Source: Halarchaeum nitratireducens (GTDB taxonomy: Archaea > Halobacteriota > Halobacteria > Halobacteriales > Halobacteriaceae). Taken from it: a DNA stretch of 64,000 nt. The stretch spans positions 1 to 64,000 of the forward strand of contig NZ_BMOQ01000007.1 of assembly GCF_014647155.1 (NCBI RefSeq). Reading direction: 5' to 3'. This document shows, piece by piece, positions 7,954 to 16,531 of this stretch. Numbering within the stretch: position 1 is the stretch's first letter; each line of letters opens with the position of its first letter. Under the pieces are notes generated by a model. It worked only from the letters and a program-made list of their open reading frames with translations. It was not told where the DNA came from and ran no database searches. The translations under genes and the position numbers were made by a program.

Positions 7954-9381
7954 CTATCGGTAGCCGAGTGCTTCGAGGTGCGCTTCGAGGTCCGCGTCGG
8001 CGTCGTCATCGCCGCCGTCGTTTGCCGTGGCGGTCGCCTCGCGGAGCGATGCGGCGTGGTCGTCGACGGCGGGGGCGAGTCGCTCGATCGCGTCGGCGGC
8101 CTCCGGGGTCGGGTCGCCGTGCAGGTCGTCCTGCTGATCGGGGTCCGTGGGCCGGTGGTAGAGCTCCGCGGTCTCAGCGTCGACGTTTCGGACGTACGTC
8201 CAGTCCCGATCGCGCGCGCTCACGAGCAGGTCGCCGTCGTCGAGCGAGCGCGGGATCGGTTGGCTCGTGACCTCCTCACTCCGGACGGCGACGGAGACAA
8301 CCGGATCCGCGCGGGGCGACTCGCCGTCGGCGACCGCCGGGACGAGGGAGTCGCCGGTCCACGCGGGATCGGGGTCGGCGTCGAGGAGGTCCGCGACGGT
8401 CGGCGGGATCGCGTCGAGACCGACGTGCTCGGCGACGCGCCCGCCGTCGACGCCGGGGACGTCGACGACGAGCGGGACGTGGACGAGCTCGTCGTAGAGC
8501 TTCGGATAGTGGGCGAGGTGGCCGTGCTCTTGGAACTCCTCGCCGTGATCCCCGGCGACGACGACGGCGGTGTCGTCGTAGTGACCGGTCGCCGCGAGCG
8601 TCTCGCGCAGGCGGCCGATGCTGGCGTCGACCTGCCGGACCGCGGCCTGATAGAGCGTGCGGAGTTCCGCGAGGGTGCGCTCGTCGACGTCGAGGCCGAG
8701 GCCGGTGCGGACGTGCGCGTGGAGCATCCGGTGCGTCCCGACGCGGTCGCCGGACACTTCGCGGATGTAGCGCGGGGCGGGGACGTAGGGCGTGTGGGTG
8801 TCCATGTAATGGACCCAGCAGAAGAAGGGGTCGTCGGCGTCCGCGATGAACGACGTCGCGGCGTCCTCGACGGCGAAGAGCCGCGAGGCGTCGAGAAAGG
8901 GCCGGTCGTCGGCGTCGCCGGCGGTCCACGCCCGGAGGCGGCGGAGGGGCGACGTGGCGAGTTGGATCCACGCCTCGACGGTCGGGTGCGTCGCGAGATA
9001 GCGGTTGTATCGCCCGCTCCCGACGCCGGTGACGAACGCGTCGAACTCGTCGAAGCCGCCGTCGTATCCCCAGTGTTCGGTGAGGAATCCGTTCGCGGCG
9101 TTGAATCCGCCCGTGGCGACCCCCTCGTCGGCGAGCGTCGCGGCGAGCGTCGGCGACCCCGTGACGCCGATCGACCCGGTGTCGGCGAAGACGGGCCGCG
9201 AGGCGAGAAGCGACGGGAAGGAGAACGGCGTCCAGTTGCCGGTGGCGAACGCGCGCTCGAAGACGGTTCCGTGAGCGGCGAGATCGTCGAGAACCGGCGT
9301 ATGCCGTCGGTCGTCGTACGGGCCGATCGCGTCGGCGCGCAGCGAGTCGACGGTGACGAGGAGGACGTTCGAGATGGACAT
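7954..9381 (-). CDS. Sulfatase-like / alkaline phosphatase superfamily hydrolase
   Basis: A 475-residue hydrolase of the alkaline phosphatase superfamily. The N-terminus NVLLVTVDSLRADAIG carries the first metal-binding Asp. The nucleophile region is NWTPFSFPSLLASRP, with Thr/Ser rather than the Cys-x-Pro-x-Arg needed for formylglycine. The second metal site is VVAGDHGEEFQEHGHLAH. The Thr-type nucleophile suggests a phospho- or phosphoglycerol-transfer enzyme rather than a true sulfatase. No signal peptide or membrane helix is visible. The ATG at 9381 places the Asp motif at the usual distance; 53 upstream residues in frame are discarded. Operon with GtrA. Confidence 0.85.
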   Translation of the reverse strand: MSISNVLLVTVDSLRADAIGPYDDRRHTPVLDDLAAHGTVFERAFATGNWTPFSFPSLLASRPVFADTGSIGVTGSPTLAATLADEGVATGGFNAANGFLTEHWGYDGGFDEFDAFVTGVGSGRYNRYLATHPTVEAWIQLATSPLRRLRAWTAGDADDRPFLDASRLFAVEDAATSFIADADDPFFCWVHYMDTHTPYVPAPRYIREVSGDRVGTHRMLHAHVRTGLGLDVDERTLAELRTLYQAAVRQVDASIGRLRETLAATGHYDDTAVVVAGDHGEEFQEHGHLAHYPKLYDELVHVPLVVDVPGVDGGRVAEHVGLDAIPPTVADLLDADPDPAWTGDSLVPAVADGESPRADPVVSVAVRSEEVTSQPIPRSLDDGDLLVSARDRDWTYVRNVDAETAELYHRPTDPDQQDDLHGDPTPEAADAIERLAPAVDDHAASLREATATANDGGDDDADADLEAHLEALGYR

Positions 9382-9454
9382 GGTCGACGGTCGGACGGCG
9401 GCGCCGGCATCGAGGCCCACCGCCCCGATCGCCGCTCGCGTGATACGTTCCGCT

Positions 9455-9475
9455 ACTCGACAAGCGAGTTTATAC
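9455..9475 (-). promoter_or_regulatory. TATA element and inverted repeat upstream of sulfatase-like gene
   Basis: The minus strand contains GTATAAAC (9468-9475), about 90 nt before the ATG at 9381. An inverted repeat ACTCG-N5-CGAGT (9455-9469) lies directly downstream of the TATA element in the direction of transcription, a position where a bound repressor would block initiation. Confidence 0.45.
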
Positions 9476-9571
9476 CGTCCGGTTTTCCCGGGCGGGCGCG
9501 GGAAGCGTGCGCGCGACGGCGCTCGCGGGACGCGGCGCACGGCTACGAACGGGACGGCGGTGCGGGCGGCC

Positions 9572-10693
9572 TCAGAGGCCCGCGACGTCCTCGATGGCGT
9601 CCGTCAGCGCCCGGATGCTCTCGACGTCGTGCTCGCCCATGTGGCCGATCCGGAACGTCTTCTCGCCGAGCGCGGAGCCGTAGCCGTTCGAGAAGACGTA
9701 GTCGTACTCCTCGGACACCGCCTCGATGGTCGCGGCGACGTCGATGTCCGCCGTGTTCTCGATGCAGGAGACGGTCTGGGACTCGTAGCCGTCCTCGGGG
9801 AAGACGTCGAAGTGCTCCATCGCCCACTCGCGGGTGTACTCGGCCATCTCGCGGTGGCGCTCGCTGCGGGCCTCGTGGCCCTCATCGAGCATGTGTTTCA
9901 TCTGCTTGCGGTAGGCGAGCATCACGGGAATGGCGGGCGTCGAGTGCGTCTGTCCCTTCCGGTCGTAGTAGTCGAGCGAGCGCTGGAAGCCCCCGTACCA
10001 CGACGCCTCGTCCTTCTCCAGCTCGCGCTCGTACGCCGCGTCGCTGACGACGCAGACCGCGAGGCCGGGCGGCATGGCGAAGGCCTTCTGCGTCGAGGCG
10101 AAGATGACGTCGATGTCGTGCTCGTCGATGTCGACGTAGTCGCCGCCCAGCGCGGAGACGGCGTCGACGACGAAGTAGGTGTCCGGGTACTCCTTGAGGA
10201 CGTCGCCGATCTCCTCGATGGGGTTGCGAACGCCCGTCGAGGACTCGTTCATCACGCAGGTGACGACGTCGTAGTGTTTGTCCGTCGAGTCGAGGTGCGC
10301 GCGGATGTCCTCGGGCTTGATCGCCTCGCCCCACTCGTACTCCAGTCGATCGACGTTCTTCCCGAGTCGCTCGGCGACGTTCGCGTGGCGCTCGCTGAAC
10401 GAGCCGCAGGTCGGCACGAGGATGTTCTCGTCGACGAGGTTGAGCGTCGAGGCCTCCCAGAACTCGGTGCCGGAGGCCGTGAGGACGATGACCTCGTTGT
10501 CCGTGCCGAGGAACTCCTTCGTGTCCTCGACGACGGTCGTGTAGAGGTCGGTCATGCGGTCCATCCGGTGGCCGAACATCGGCTGGGCCATCTCGTCGAT
10601 GACGTCCTCGCGGACTTCGGTCGGGCCGGGGATGTACAGCGTCTTGTCGGGATAATCGCCCGTGTATTCGCGTTTCTCGGTCACGAGATCCAC
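9572..10693 (-). CDS. Class V PLP aminotransferase (alanine-glyoxylate/serine-pyruvate type)
   Basis: A 373-residue cytosolic pyridoxal-phosphate enzyme. Typical features of the SPT/AGT group are YIPGPTEVREDVIDEM at the start, the GSFSERHANVAERLG segment, VVDAVSALGG (PLP-ring Asp) and the Schiff-base lysine in ASTQKAFAMPPG near residue 205. Members interconvert Ala/Ser/Asp with glyoxylate or pyruvate; the exact donor cannot be read from sequence. Start ATG 10693, with TGEKxPDKTLYIPGP-like spacing consistent with family members. Divergent from the VWA operon. Confidence 0.88.
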   Translation of the reverse strand: MDLVTEKREYTGDYPDKTLYIPGPTEVREDVIDEMAQPMFGHRMDRMTDLYTTVVEDTKEFLGTDNEVIVLTASGTEFWEASTLNLVDENILVPTCGSFSERHANVAERLGKNVDRLEYEWGEAIKPEDIRAHLDSTDKHYDVVTCVMNESSTGVRNPIEEIGDVLKEYPDTYFVVDAVSALGGDYVDIDEHDIDVIFASTQKAFAMPPGLAVCVVSDAAYERELEKDEASWYGGFQRSLDYYDRKGQTHSTPAIPVMLAYRKQMKHMLDEGHEARSERHREMAEYTREWAMEHFDVFPEDGYESQTVSCIENTADIDVAATIEAVSEEYDYVFSNGYGSALGEKTFRIGHMGEHDVESIRALTDAIEDVAGL

Positions 10694-10741
10694 CTAGTGA
10701 CCGCAACTCCGGCGGCCCGGAGTATGGTAGTTGTGATTGGG

Positions 10742-10780
10742 GCGGACAGTGGCGACGCGGACAGTGGACACGCTCAATAG
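10742..10780 (+). promoter_or_regulatory. Candidate promoter and 11-bp direct repeat of the MoxR/VWA operon
   Basis: GCGGACAGTGG occurs twice (10742-10752 and 10757-10767), offset by 15 bp. It is followed by the AT-richest stretch of the gap, CTCAATAG (10773-10780), about 25 nt before the ATG at 10802, which suits a leaderless transcript. The repeat is a candidate activator site. Confidence 0.4.
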
Positions 10781-10801
10781 CCGGCGGGCCGACGTGTCCG
10801 T

Positions 10802-12610
10802 ATGGCCCTCGCGGACGTCCTCCTCGCCCCGATGGGGTTGCTGGCGCTACTGGCCCTCCTGCCGGTCGTCGTCCTCTACCTCATCAAGCCCGATCCCGCC
10901 GAGCGGGATCTCCCGACGCTGCGCTTTCTCGTCGCGGGCGAGCGCGACGCGGAGACGCGAGCGCGTTTCGAGCGTCTCCGTCGCAACCTCCTCCTGTGTC
11001 TCCAACTGCTCGCGCTCGTCGCGATCGCGGTGGCGCTCGCCGCGCCGTACGTCACCGTCCCCGCGGACGCGACCGTCGAGCAGACCGTGCTCGTCGTCGA
11101 CGCGAGCGCGAGCATGGCGACCCAGACGGACGGGTCGACGCGCTTCGCCCGCGCGGTCGCGGCCGCCCGCGCCGACGTCACGGAAACGACGTCGCTCGTC
11201 GTCGCCGGCGGCGGGAGTCGCGTCGAGCTCCGCCACGGCGGATCGACGGCCGCACGCCGGAGCCTCGGAGACCTCCGGGTCACGGACGCCCCGGGCGATC
11301 TCCGGAGCGCGATCTCACAGGCGGCGGCGATCGCGGACGCCGACGCCCGAGTGGTCGTCTACAGCGACTTCGCGGGCGACTCGGAGTGGGCGGACGCGGT
11401 CGAGTCGGCGCGTGCGCGCGGGCTCGCGGTCGACCTCCGGCAGTTCGGCGGCGGCGGGGAGGCGAACGTCGGTATCGTCGAGCGGGCCTTCTCGGGGCAG
11501 AACGTCACGGTGTCCGTGAAGAACTACGCGGACGCGACCGTCCAGCGGACGCTGACGCTCGGCGACCAGCGCCGGACGTTGACGTTCGCGCCCGGCGACG
11601 TGCGGAGCGCGACGTTCGCCGTACCGGGCGGCGGCGGGACGCTCGCGTTGACGCCGGGTGACTCCTTTCCGACCGACGACGCCGTGCCGATCGCCGCGCC
11701 CGCCGATCCGACGATCGACGTCCTCCTGTTGACGAACGACGAGGACGAGTACCTGACGACGGCGCTCTCGGTCAACGATCAGGTGGCGCTGACGGTCGAT
11801 CGGCCGCCGACGGCGATCGAGGGCACCTACGACGTCGTGATCTACGGCGGTCTCCAGCCCTCGCGTCTGCTCGAAGGCAACGTTCAGGCGGGGCGGGAGA
11901 CGCTCGCGCGCGGCGGCGGCGTCGTCGTCCGCGCGCAGTCGTCGAACATGCCGGTCGAGAAGTACGGCGACCTGCTCCTCCTCGCCCCGAACGGGACGTC
12001 GCGGAACCCGACGCTCGCGCCGACCGCCGAGAGCGAACTGACGCGCGGGCTCTCCTTCCCGCCACCCGAGCGCTATCTGACTGGGGGACTCCGAGAGGGG
12101 CGGGCGCTCGTGGCGACGAGCGACGGCACGCCGCTCGTGGCGACCGCCGAGCGCGGCCCGGGCCGCATCCTCTACGACGGCTACCTGTCCGACGCCTCGG
12201 CGTTCAAGTACGACTACGAGTACCCCGTGTTCTGGAAGCGCGCGATCGCGCACCTCGCGGGCCGCGAGAGCCTCGCCGCGTCGAACCGCGAGACGGGGAC
12301 GCGACTCGCCTTCGAGACGCCGACCGCGGTCGAGACGCCGACGGGGACGGTGAACGCGACGAGCGTGCGTCTCGACCGCGCGGGCTACTACGTCGTCGGC
12401 GACCGGCGCTACAGCGCGGCGCTAACGAGCGAGTCGGAGTCCGCCGTGGCGACGACGCCGCTCGACGCGCGGAGCGGTGACGACGCCGCGCCGCCGACGC
12501 GCACCGATCGGAGCCCCGTCCCGCGACCGCTCACGGGGTACGTCGCGCTCGCCGCGCTCCTCGTCTGTCTCGGTGAGCTCGCCTACCTCCGGCGGGAGGG
12601 CGATCTGTGA
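10802..12610 (+). CDS. BatA-like VWA membrane protein
   Basis: First gene of the operon; 602 residues. Two N-terminal membrane segments (about 5-25 and 60-80) surround a short cytosolic loop rich in Arg/Glu, as in the BatA/aerotolerance domain (DPAERDLPTLRFL). A VWA domain follows with the metal-adhesion motif DASASM near residue 99. The C-terminal half has a glutamine-amidotransferase-like fold region (DVVIYGGLQPSRLL...) and a last membrane helix near 575-595. Most of the protein is predicted outside the membrane. The stop overlaps the next start by 4 nt (GTGA). It probably anchors the MoxR ATPase system at the membrane. Confidence 0.85.
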   Translation: MALADVLLAPMGLLALLALLPVVVLYLIKPDPAERDLPTLRFLVAGERDAETRARFERLRRNLLLCLQLLALVAIAVALAAPYVTVPADATVEQTVLVVDASASMATQTDGSTRFARAVAAARADVTETTSLVVAGGGSRVELRHGGSTAARRSLGDLRVTDAPGDLRSAISQAAAIADADARVVVYSDFAGDSEWADAVESARARGLAVDLRQFGGGGEANVGIVERAFSGQNVTVSVKNYADATVQRTLTLGDQRRTLTFAPGDVRSATFAVPGGGGTLALTPGDSFPTDDAVPIAAPADPTIDVLLLTNDEDEYLTTALSVNDQVALTVDRPPTAIEGTYDVVIYGGLQPSRLLEGNVQAGRETLARGGGVVVRAQSSNMPVEKYGDLLLLAPNGTSRNPTLAPTAESELTRGLSFPPPERYLTGGLREGRALVATSDGTPLVATAERGPGRILYDGYLSDASAFKYDYEYPVFWKRAIAHLAGRESLAASNRETGTRLAFETPTAVETPTGTVNATSVRLDRAGYYVVGDRRYSAALTSESESAVATTPLDARSGDDAAPPTRTDRSPVPRPLTGYVALAALLVCLGELAYLRREGDL

Positions 12611-14955
12611 CCGTCACGGTCGCCGGCGTCACCGCCGGGCTGACGACGCCGCTCGCGCTCCTCACCGCGCCGGTCGCGCTCGTCGCGCTCTGGGGCATCG
12701 TCGCCTACCGGACGGACGGCACGGCGTCGCGGCGGAGTCGTCTCGCGCTATTGACCTCCCGGGCCGTGATCGTCGTCCTCCTCGTCGGCGCGGCGGCCGG
12801 GCCGTACACCGTGGCGAGCGCGGAGACCCCGGGCGACCCGCACGTGACGCTGCTGACCGACCGCTCCGACAGTATGAACGTCACGGAACCCGTAGACGGG
12901 CTCACGGATGCGATCGAACGGGAGGGCGTGCCGGTGACGACCGCGACGGTCGGCGAGGGCACCCGCTCGCGGATCGGCGACGGGGTCGCCGCGAACCTCC
13001 AGTCGAACGGCAGCGTCGTGGTCGTCTCCGACGGGCAGGTGACGGGCGGGCGGAGCCTCGCCGCCACCGCCGAGCTCGCCCGATCGCTGAACGCGACGAT
13101 CAGCGCCGTCGACGTCACGCCGACGCGCACGGAGCGCCACGTCCGAGTGAGCGGTCCGGCGAAGACGAGCGTCGGCGTGGAGAACAGCTTCCTCGCCAGC
13201 GTCGACGGCGTCGAGACCGACGGCGACGTCGCGCTCCGCGTCACGGTCGACGGGACGGAGGTCGTCTCGCGGACGCTCGATGGCACCGGAACCGTCTCGT
13301 TCTCGCACACCTTCGAGACGACGGGCTCGCACCGCGTCACGGCGACGATCGATGGAGAGGACGTCTACGACGTCAACGACGCCTCCCGGCGCTCGGTGTC
13401 CGTCGTCGAGCGCCCCCGCGTGCTCTACGTCTCGCGGGGCGACTACCCGCTCCGGGACTACCTCGGGACGCTCTACGACGTCCAGACGGCCTCGTCGGTG
13501 CCGTCGAACCTCGACCCCTACTACGCCGTCGTGGTGCAGAACCTCGCGGCGGACGATCTGGGGGACGCGGAGGCGCTCCAGCGCTTCGTCATCGACGGCG
13601 GCGGCCTCGTCGTCGCCGGCGGCGACCGCGCCTTCGAACACGGCGACTACGCCCAGAGCGCGTTCGGGTCGATGCTCCCCGTGACGGCCGGGGCGGCCGG
13701 CGGATCGAGCGCGAACGTCGTGCTCGCGGTCGACGTCTCCGGGAGTGCGCAGGGCGGTCTCGGCACCCAGAAGGCCATCGCGCTCGACGCCCTCTCGCAG
13801 CTCGGCGACTCGAATAGCGTCGGCGTGGTCGCGTTCAACAGCCGGGCGTACCGGATCGCGGACCTCCGGCCGCTCGGGGAGAGCCGCGCGGAGACGGCGA
13901 CGCTGATCCGACGGCTCACCGCGGGCGGCGCGACGGACATCGCCGCGGGACTGCGCGGCGCGGACGAACTGCTCGGCGAGGAGCGCGGCACCGTCATCCT
14001 CGTGAGCGACGGCTTCGCCGACCGGGAAGCGGCGGTACGCGCGGCGTCGGCGCTCGGCGACGCGGGTACGCGCGTCATCAGCGTCGGCGTCGGGGAGTCG
14101 ACGGACGAGGGCACGCTCCGCGGGATCGCGGACGCCTCCGGCGGGACGTACTACCGGGCCGACGAGACGAACCGGCTCAGCCTCCAGTTCGGCGACGCCG
14201 CCCGCCGGTACCGCGGCTCGGGGCTGACGGTCGTCGATCCGAACTCGTTCGTCACCGCGGGCGTCACGCTCCGCTCGAACCCCGGGCGGGCGAACGCCGT
14301 CTCGGTCAAGCCCGGCGCGGACTACCTCGTCGCCACGGCCGACGGGACGCCCGCCGTCGCGGCGTGGCGATACGGCCTCGGGCGCGTGCTCACGATCACG
14401 GCCCACGACGCCGACAGTAGCCTCGACGGCCTGCTCTCCCGGCCGGACTCGCTGCTCGTGACGAAATCGGTCAACTACGCCATCGGCGATCCCGAGCGCA
14501 AGCGCGGCGGCGTCACGGACGTCGCGGACACGCGCGTCGGCGAGCCGACGACCGTCACCTACCGCGGGGCCGAGCGCCCGCGCGCCGACGGCCTCGACTT
14601 CCGCGCGGTCGGCGACGGCGTCTACCGCGCGACGGTGACGCCGAGCGAACCGGGGTACGAGAGCGTGCTCGGCGCGACGTACGCCGCGAACTATCCCGCG
14701 GAGTACGGCGCGTTCGGGCCCGCACCCGCGCTCTCCGCGGCCGTCGACGCGACCGGCGGGCGGACCTTCGAGCCGGACGAGGCCGCCGCGATCGCGTCGT
14801 TCGCCCGCGAGCAGTCCACGCAGGTCCGCTCCGTCCGGACGGAGTGGGGGTGGCTCTGCCTCCTCGGCGCGCTCCTCGTCCTCACGGGCGAGATCGTCGT
14901 CCGCCGGCTGCTCGTCTACCGGGGTGCCGCGACGAACCGGGGTGGGCTGCCGTGA
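12607..14955 (+). CDS. Large membrane protein with two VWA-like domains
   Basis: A 782-residue protein starting at GTG 12607. N-terminal helices (about 15-33 and 50-68) and a C-terminal helix (about 745-765) flank a long extracytoplasmic part. Two DxSxS metal-adhesion motifs are visible: DRSDSM near residue 85 and DVSGSA near residue 375, the second in a complete VWA domain (GTVILVSDGFADREAAVRAA, GTRVISVGVGES). Between them is a beta-rich region and a ThuA/amidotransferase-like segment (YYAVVVQNLAADDLG). Haloarchaeal homologues sit in the same operon. The function is inferred to be assembly or surveillance of envelope complexes together with MoxR. Confidence 0.82.
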   Translation: MTVTVAGVTAGLTTPLALLTAPVALVALWGIVAYRTDGTASRRSRLALLTSRAVIVVLLVGAAAGPYTVASAETPGDPHVTLLTDRSDSMNVTEPVDGLTDAIEREGVPVTTATVGEGTRSRIGDGVAANLQSNGSVVVVSDGQVTGGRSLAATAELARSLNATISAVDVTPTRTERHVRVSGPAKTSVGVENSFLASVDGVETDGDVALRVTVDGTEVVSRTLDGTGTVSFSHTFETTGSHRVTATIDGEDVYDVNDASRRSVSVVERPRVLYVSRGDYPLRDYLGTLYDVQTASSVPSNLDPYYAVVVQNLAADDLGDAEALQRFVIDGGGLVVAGGDRAFEHGDYAQSAFGSMLPVTAGAAGGSSANVVLAVDVSGSAQGGLGTQKAIALDALSQLGDSNSVGVVAFNSRAYRIADLRPLGESRAETATLIRRLTAGGATDIAAGLRGADELLGEERGTVILVSDGFADREAAVRAASALGDAGTRVISVGVGESTDEGTLRGIADASGGTYYRADETNRLSLQFGDAARRYRGSGLTVVDPNSFVTAGVTLRSNPGRANAVSVKPGADYLVATADGTPAVAAWRYGLGRVLTITAHDADSSLDGLLSRPDSLLVTKSVNYAIGDPERKRGGVTDVADTRVGEPTTVTYRGAERPRADGLDFRAVGDGVYRATVTPSEPGYESVLGATYAANYPAEYGAFGPAPALSAAVDATGGRTFEPDEAAAIASFAREQSTQVRSVRTEWGWLCLLGALLVLTGEIVVRRLLVYRGAATNRGGLP

Positions 14956-15551
14956 CGGCGATCGGGAGCACGCTCAACGTCGCGCTCGTCGGGCTGCTCT
15001 GTCTCTCGATCGCCGGGACGGGCGGGGCGACGCTGTTCTTCCAGCACTCCGCGGCCGACCTCGCGGCGCAGAACGACCGCCTCGAAACGCAGAACGAGCA
15101 GCTCCGTGAGAACCTCAGCGAGACGCGCGCGGCGCTCGGCGAGACGCGCGAGCGCCTCCGATCGCTCAACGAGAGCGTCGAACGCGCCCGCGGCGATGTC
15201 GAGCAGGTCTCGGGCGAGCTCGAGGACACGGAGTCGCAGCTCTCGAACGTGCGCGATCAGCTCTCCGAGACGCGCGCCGACCTCCAGCAGGCGAACGCGC
15301 GCGTGAACACCCTCCGGAACGAAGTCGACGACCTGGAGGAGACGAACGAGGAGCTCGCGGACGAGAACGACGACCTCCGCGCGGAGAACCGGAACCTCCG
15401 GGCCGAGAACGAGGACCTCCGCGAGCGCGTCGAGGAGCTGAACGACCGCATCGACGCGCTGAACGACCAGATCGAGCGGCTCAACGACCGCATCGACGAA
15501 CTGGAGAGCCAGCGGACGGCGCGGCTCCGCGCCCCCGCGGGGGCGACGTGA
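14952..15551 (+). CDS. Membrane-anchored long coiled-coil protein
   Basis: A 199-residue protein beginning at GTG 14952, which overlaps the preceding TGA. One N-terminal membrane helix (about 8-28, LNVALVGLLCLSIAG) is followed by an almost uninterrupted coiled coil of about 150 residues, with repeated phrases such as AENRNLRAENEDLRE and DRIDALNDQIERLNDRIDEL. The end is short and basic. There is no catalytic domain. It resembles a spacer or scaffold that could bridge membrane and partner proteins of the operon. No named family recognised. Confidence 0.8.
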   Translation: MTAIGSTLNVALVGLLCLSIAGTGGATLFFQHSAADLAAQNDRLETQNEQLRENLSETRAALGETRERLRSLNESVERARGDVEQVSGELEDTESQLSNVRDQLSETRADLQQANARVNTLRNEVDDLEETNEELADENDDLRAENRNLRAENEDLRERVEELNDRIDALNDQIERLNDRIDELESQRTARLRAPAGAT

Positions 15552-16531
15552 CGATGGCCGCCGACGGACGCGACGAACCCAAGGCGGCGCGTGCTCCCGA
15601 CACCGACACCGACACCGACGCGGACGGTGCCGATCGAGATCGCGCGGCGGCGAGCGACCGGCCGCGCGACGAGCGCGGTGAAGCGCGCGAGCGAATGGCC
15701 GCGGCCCTGCGCGCCGTCCGGCGCGAGGGCCGGAAGGTCGCGGCGATCTACGCGACGGTCGACGCCGTCCTCCTCGGACTCCTCGCGGACCTCGCGTGCG
15801 CGACGATCGCCGCCGTTCCGGCGCGCGTCGCGCTCCCGGCGGCCGCCCCGATCGCCGCGCTTCCCGTGCCGACACTCGCCGCGGCGGTCGTCGGCGCGCT
15901 CGTCTTCGCCACCGAGTACGGCTACCGGACGCGTCGGCCGCTCGTCGAGCAGTTCGAGGCCGCGAACCCCGGGGTACGCGAGGCGCTGCGGACCGCGCGC
16001 GACGCCGTCGACGCCGGCAGCGACACGCGGATGGCCGCGCGCCTCTACGAGCGCGTGCTCGACGACCTCCGCGAGACGTCGAGCGTCGCGCTCCTCGACG
16101 CCCGCCGCGTCGCCGTCACGGTCGTCGCCGTCGTCGTCGTGAGCCTGCTCTGCGTCCACGCCGCGATCGCCGGCATCGCCTTCGACGTCGGCGGCGGCCC
16201 GGGTCCCGCGACCGCGGGTTCCGGCGGCGGTGGCGGAGGCGGTGGCGGCGGCACGAGCGACGAGTACGGCGGCCTGCAGAACGGCTCGGGCGTGCTCGGC
16301 GACCCGACGGACGCCCGAGCGGGCGACGACGCGCTCAACGCCTCCGTGGACGCGAGCGGCGGCGGCCCGGGCGGCGACGATCCCGAGTCGTACGACGCGG
16401 GCGGCTACACCGGTGGCTCCGACGCCGCGATCGAGAGCCAGCAGGCCGGCTACGACGACCCGACGGGGATCGAGGACGCCGAGCTGATCCGCGAGTACAC
16501 CCTCCGAATCCGATCCAACCAGAGCCAATGA
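15548..16531 (+). CDS. Membrane protein with Gly-rich extracytoplasmic tail
   Basis: A 327-residue protein coupled to the previous gene (GTG 15548; ATG 15554 is an alternative). Order: acidic and Asp-Thr repeat N-terminus (DTDTDTDADGAD), a cytosolic basic helix, two hydrophobic stretches near residues 68-90 and 98-118, a helical loop (EQFEAANPGVREALRTARDA), another membrane helix near 192-214 and then a low-complexity Gly/Asp/Ser tail with a run of nine or more glycines (16222-16251). A conserved component of haloarchaeal MoxR clusters (possibly DUF7502, number from memory). Function unknown. Confidence 0.72.
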   Translation: MTMAADGRDEPKAARAPDTDTDTDADGADRDRAAASDRPRDERGEARERMAAALRAVRREGRKVAAIYATVDAVLLGLLADLACATIAAVPARVALPAAAPIAALPVPTLAAAVVGALVFATEYGYRTRRPLVEQFEAANPGVREALRTARDAVDAGSDTRMAARLYERVLDDLRETSSVALLDARRVAVTVVAVVVVSLLCVHAAIAGIAFDVGGGPGPATAGSGGGGGGGGGGTSDEYGGLQNGSGVLGDPTDARAGDDALNASVDASGGGPGGDDPESYDAGGYTGGSDAAIESQQAGYDDPTGIEDAELIREYTLRIRSNQSQ

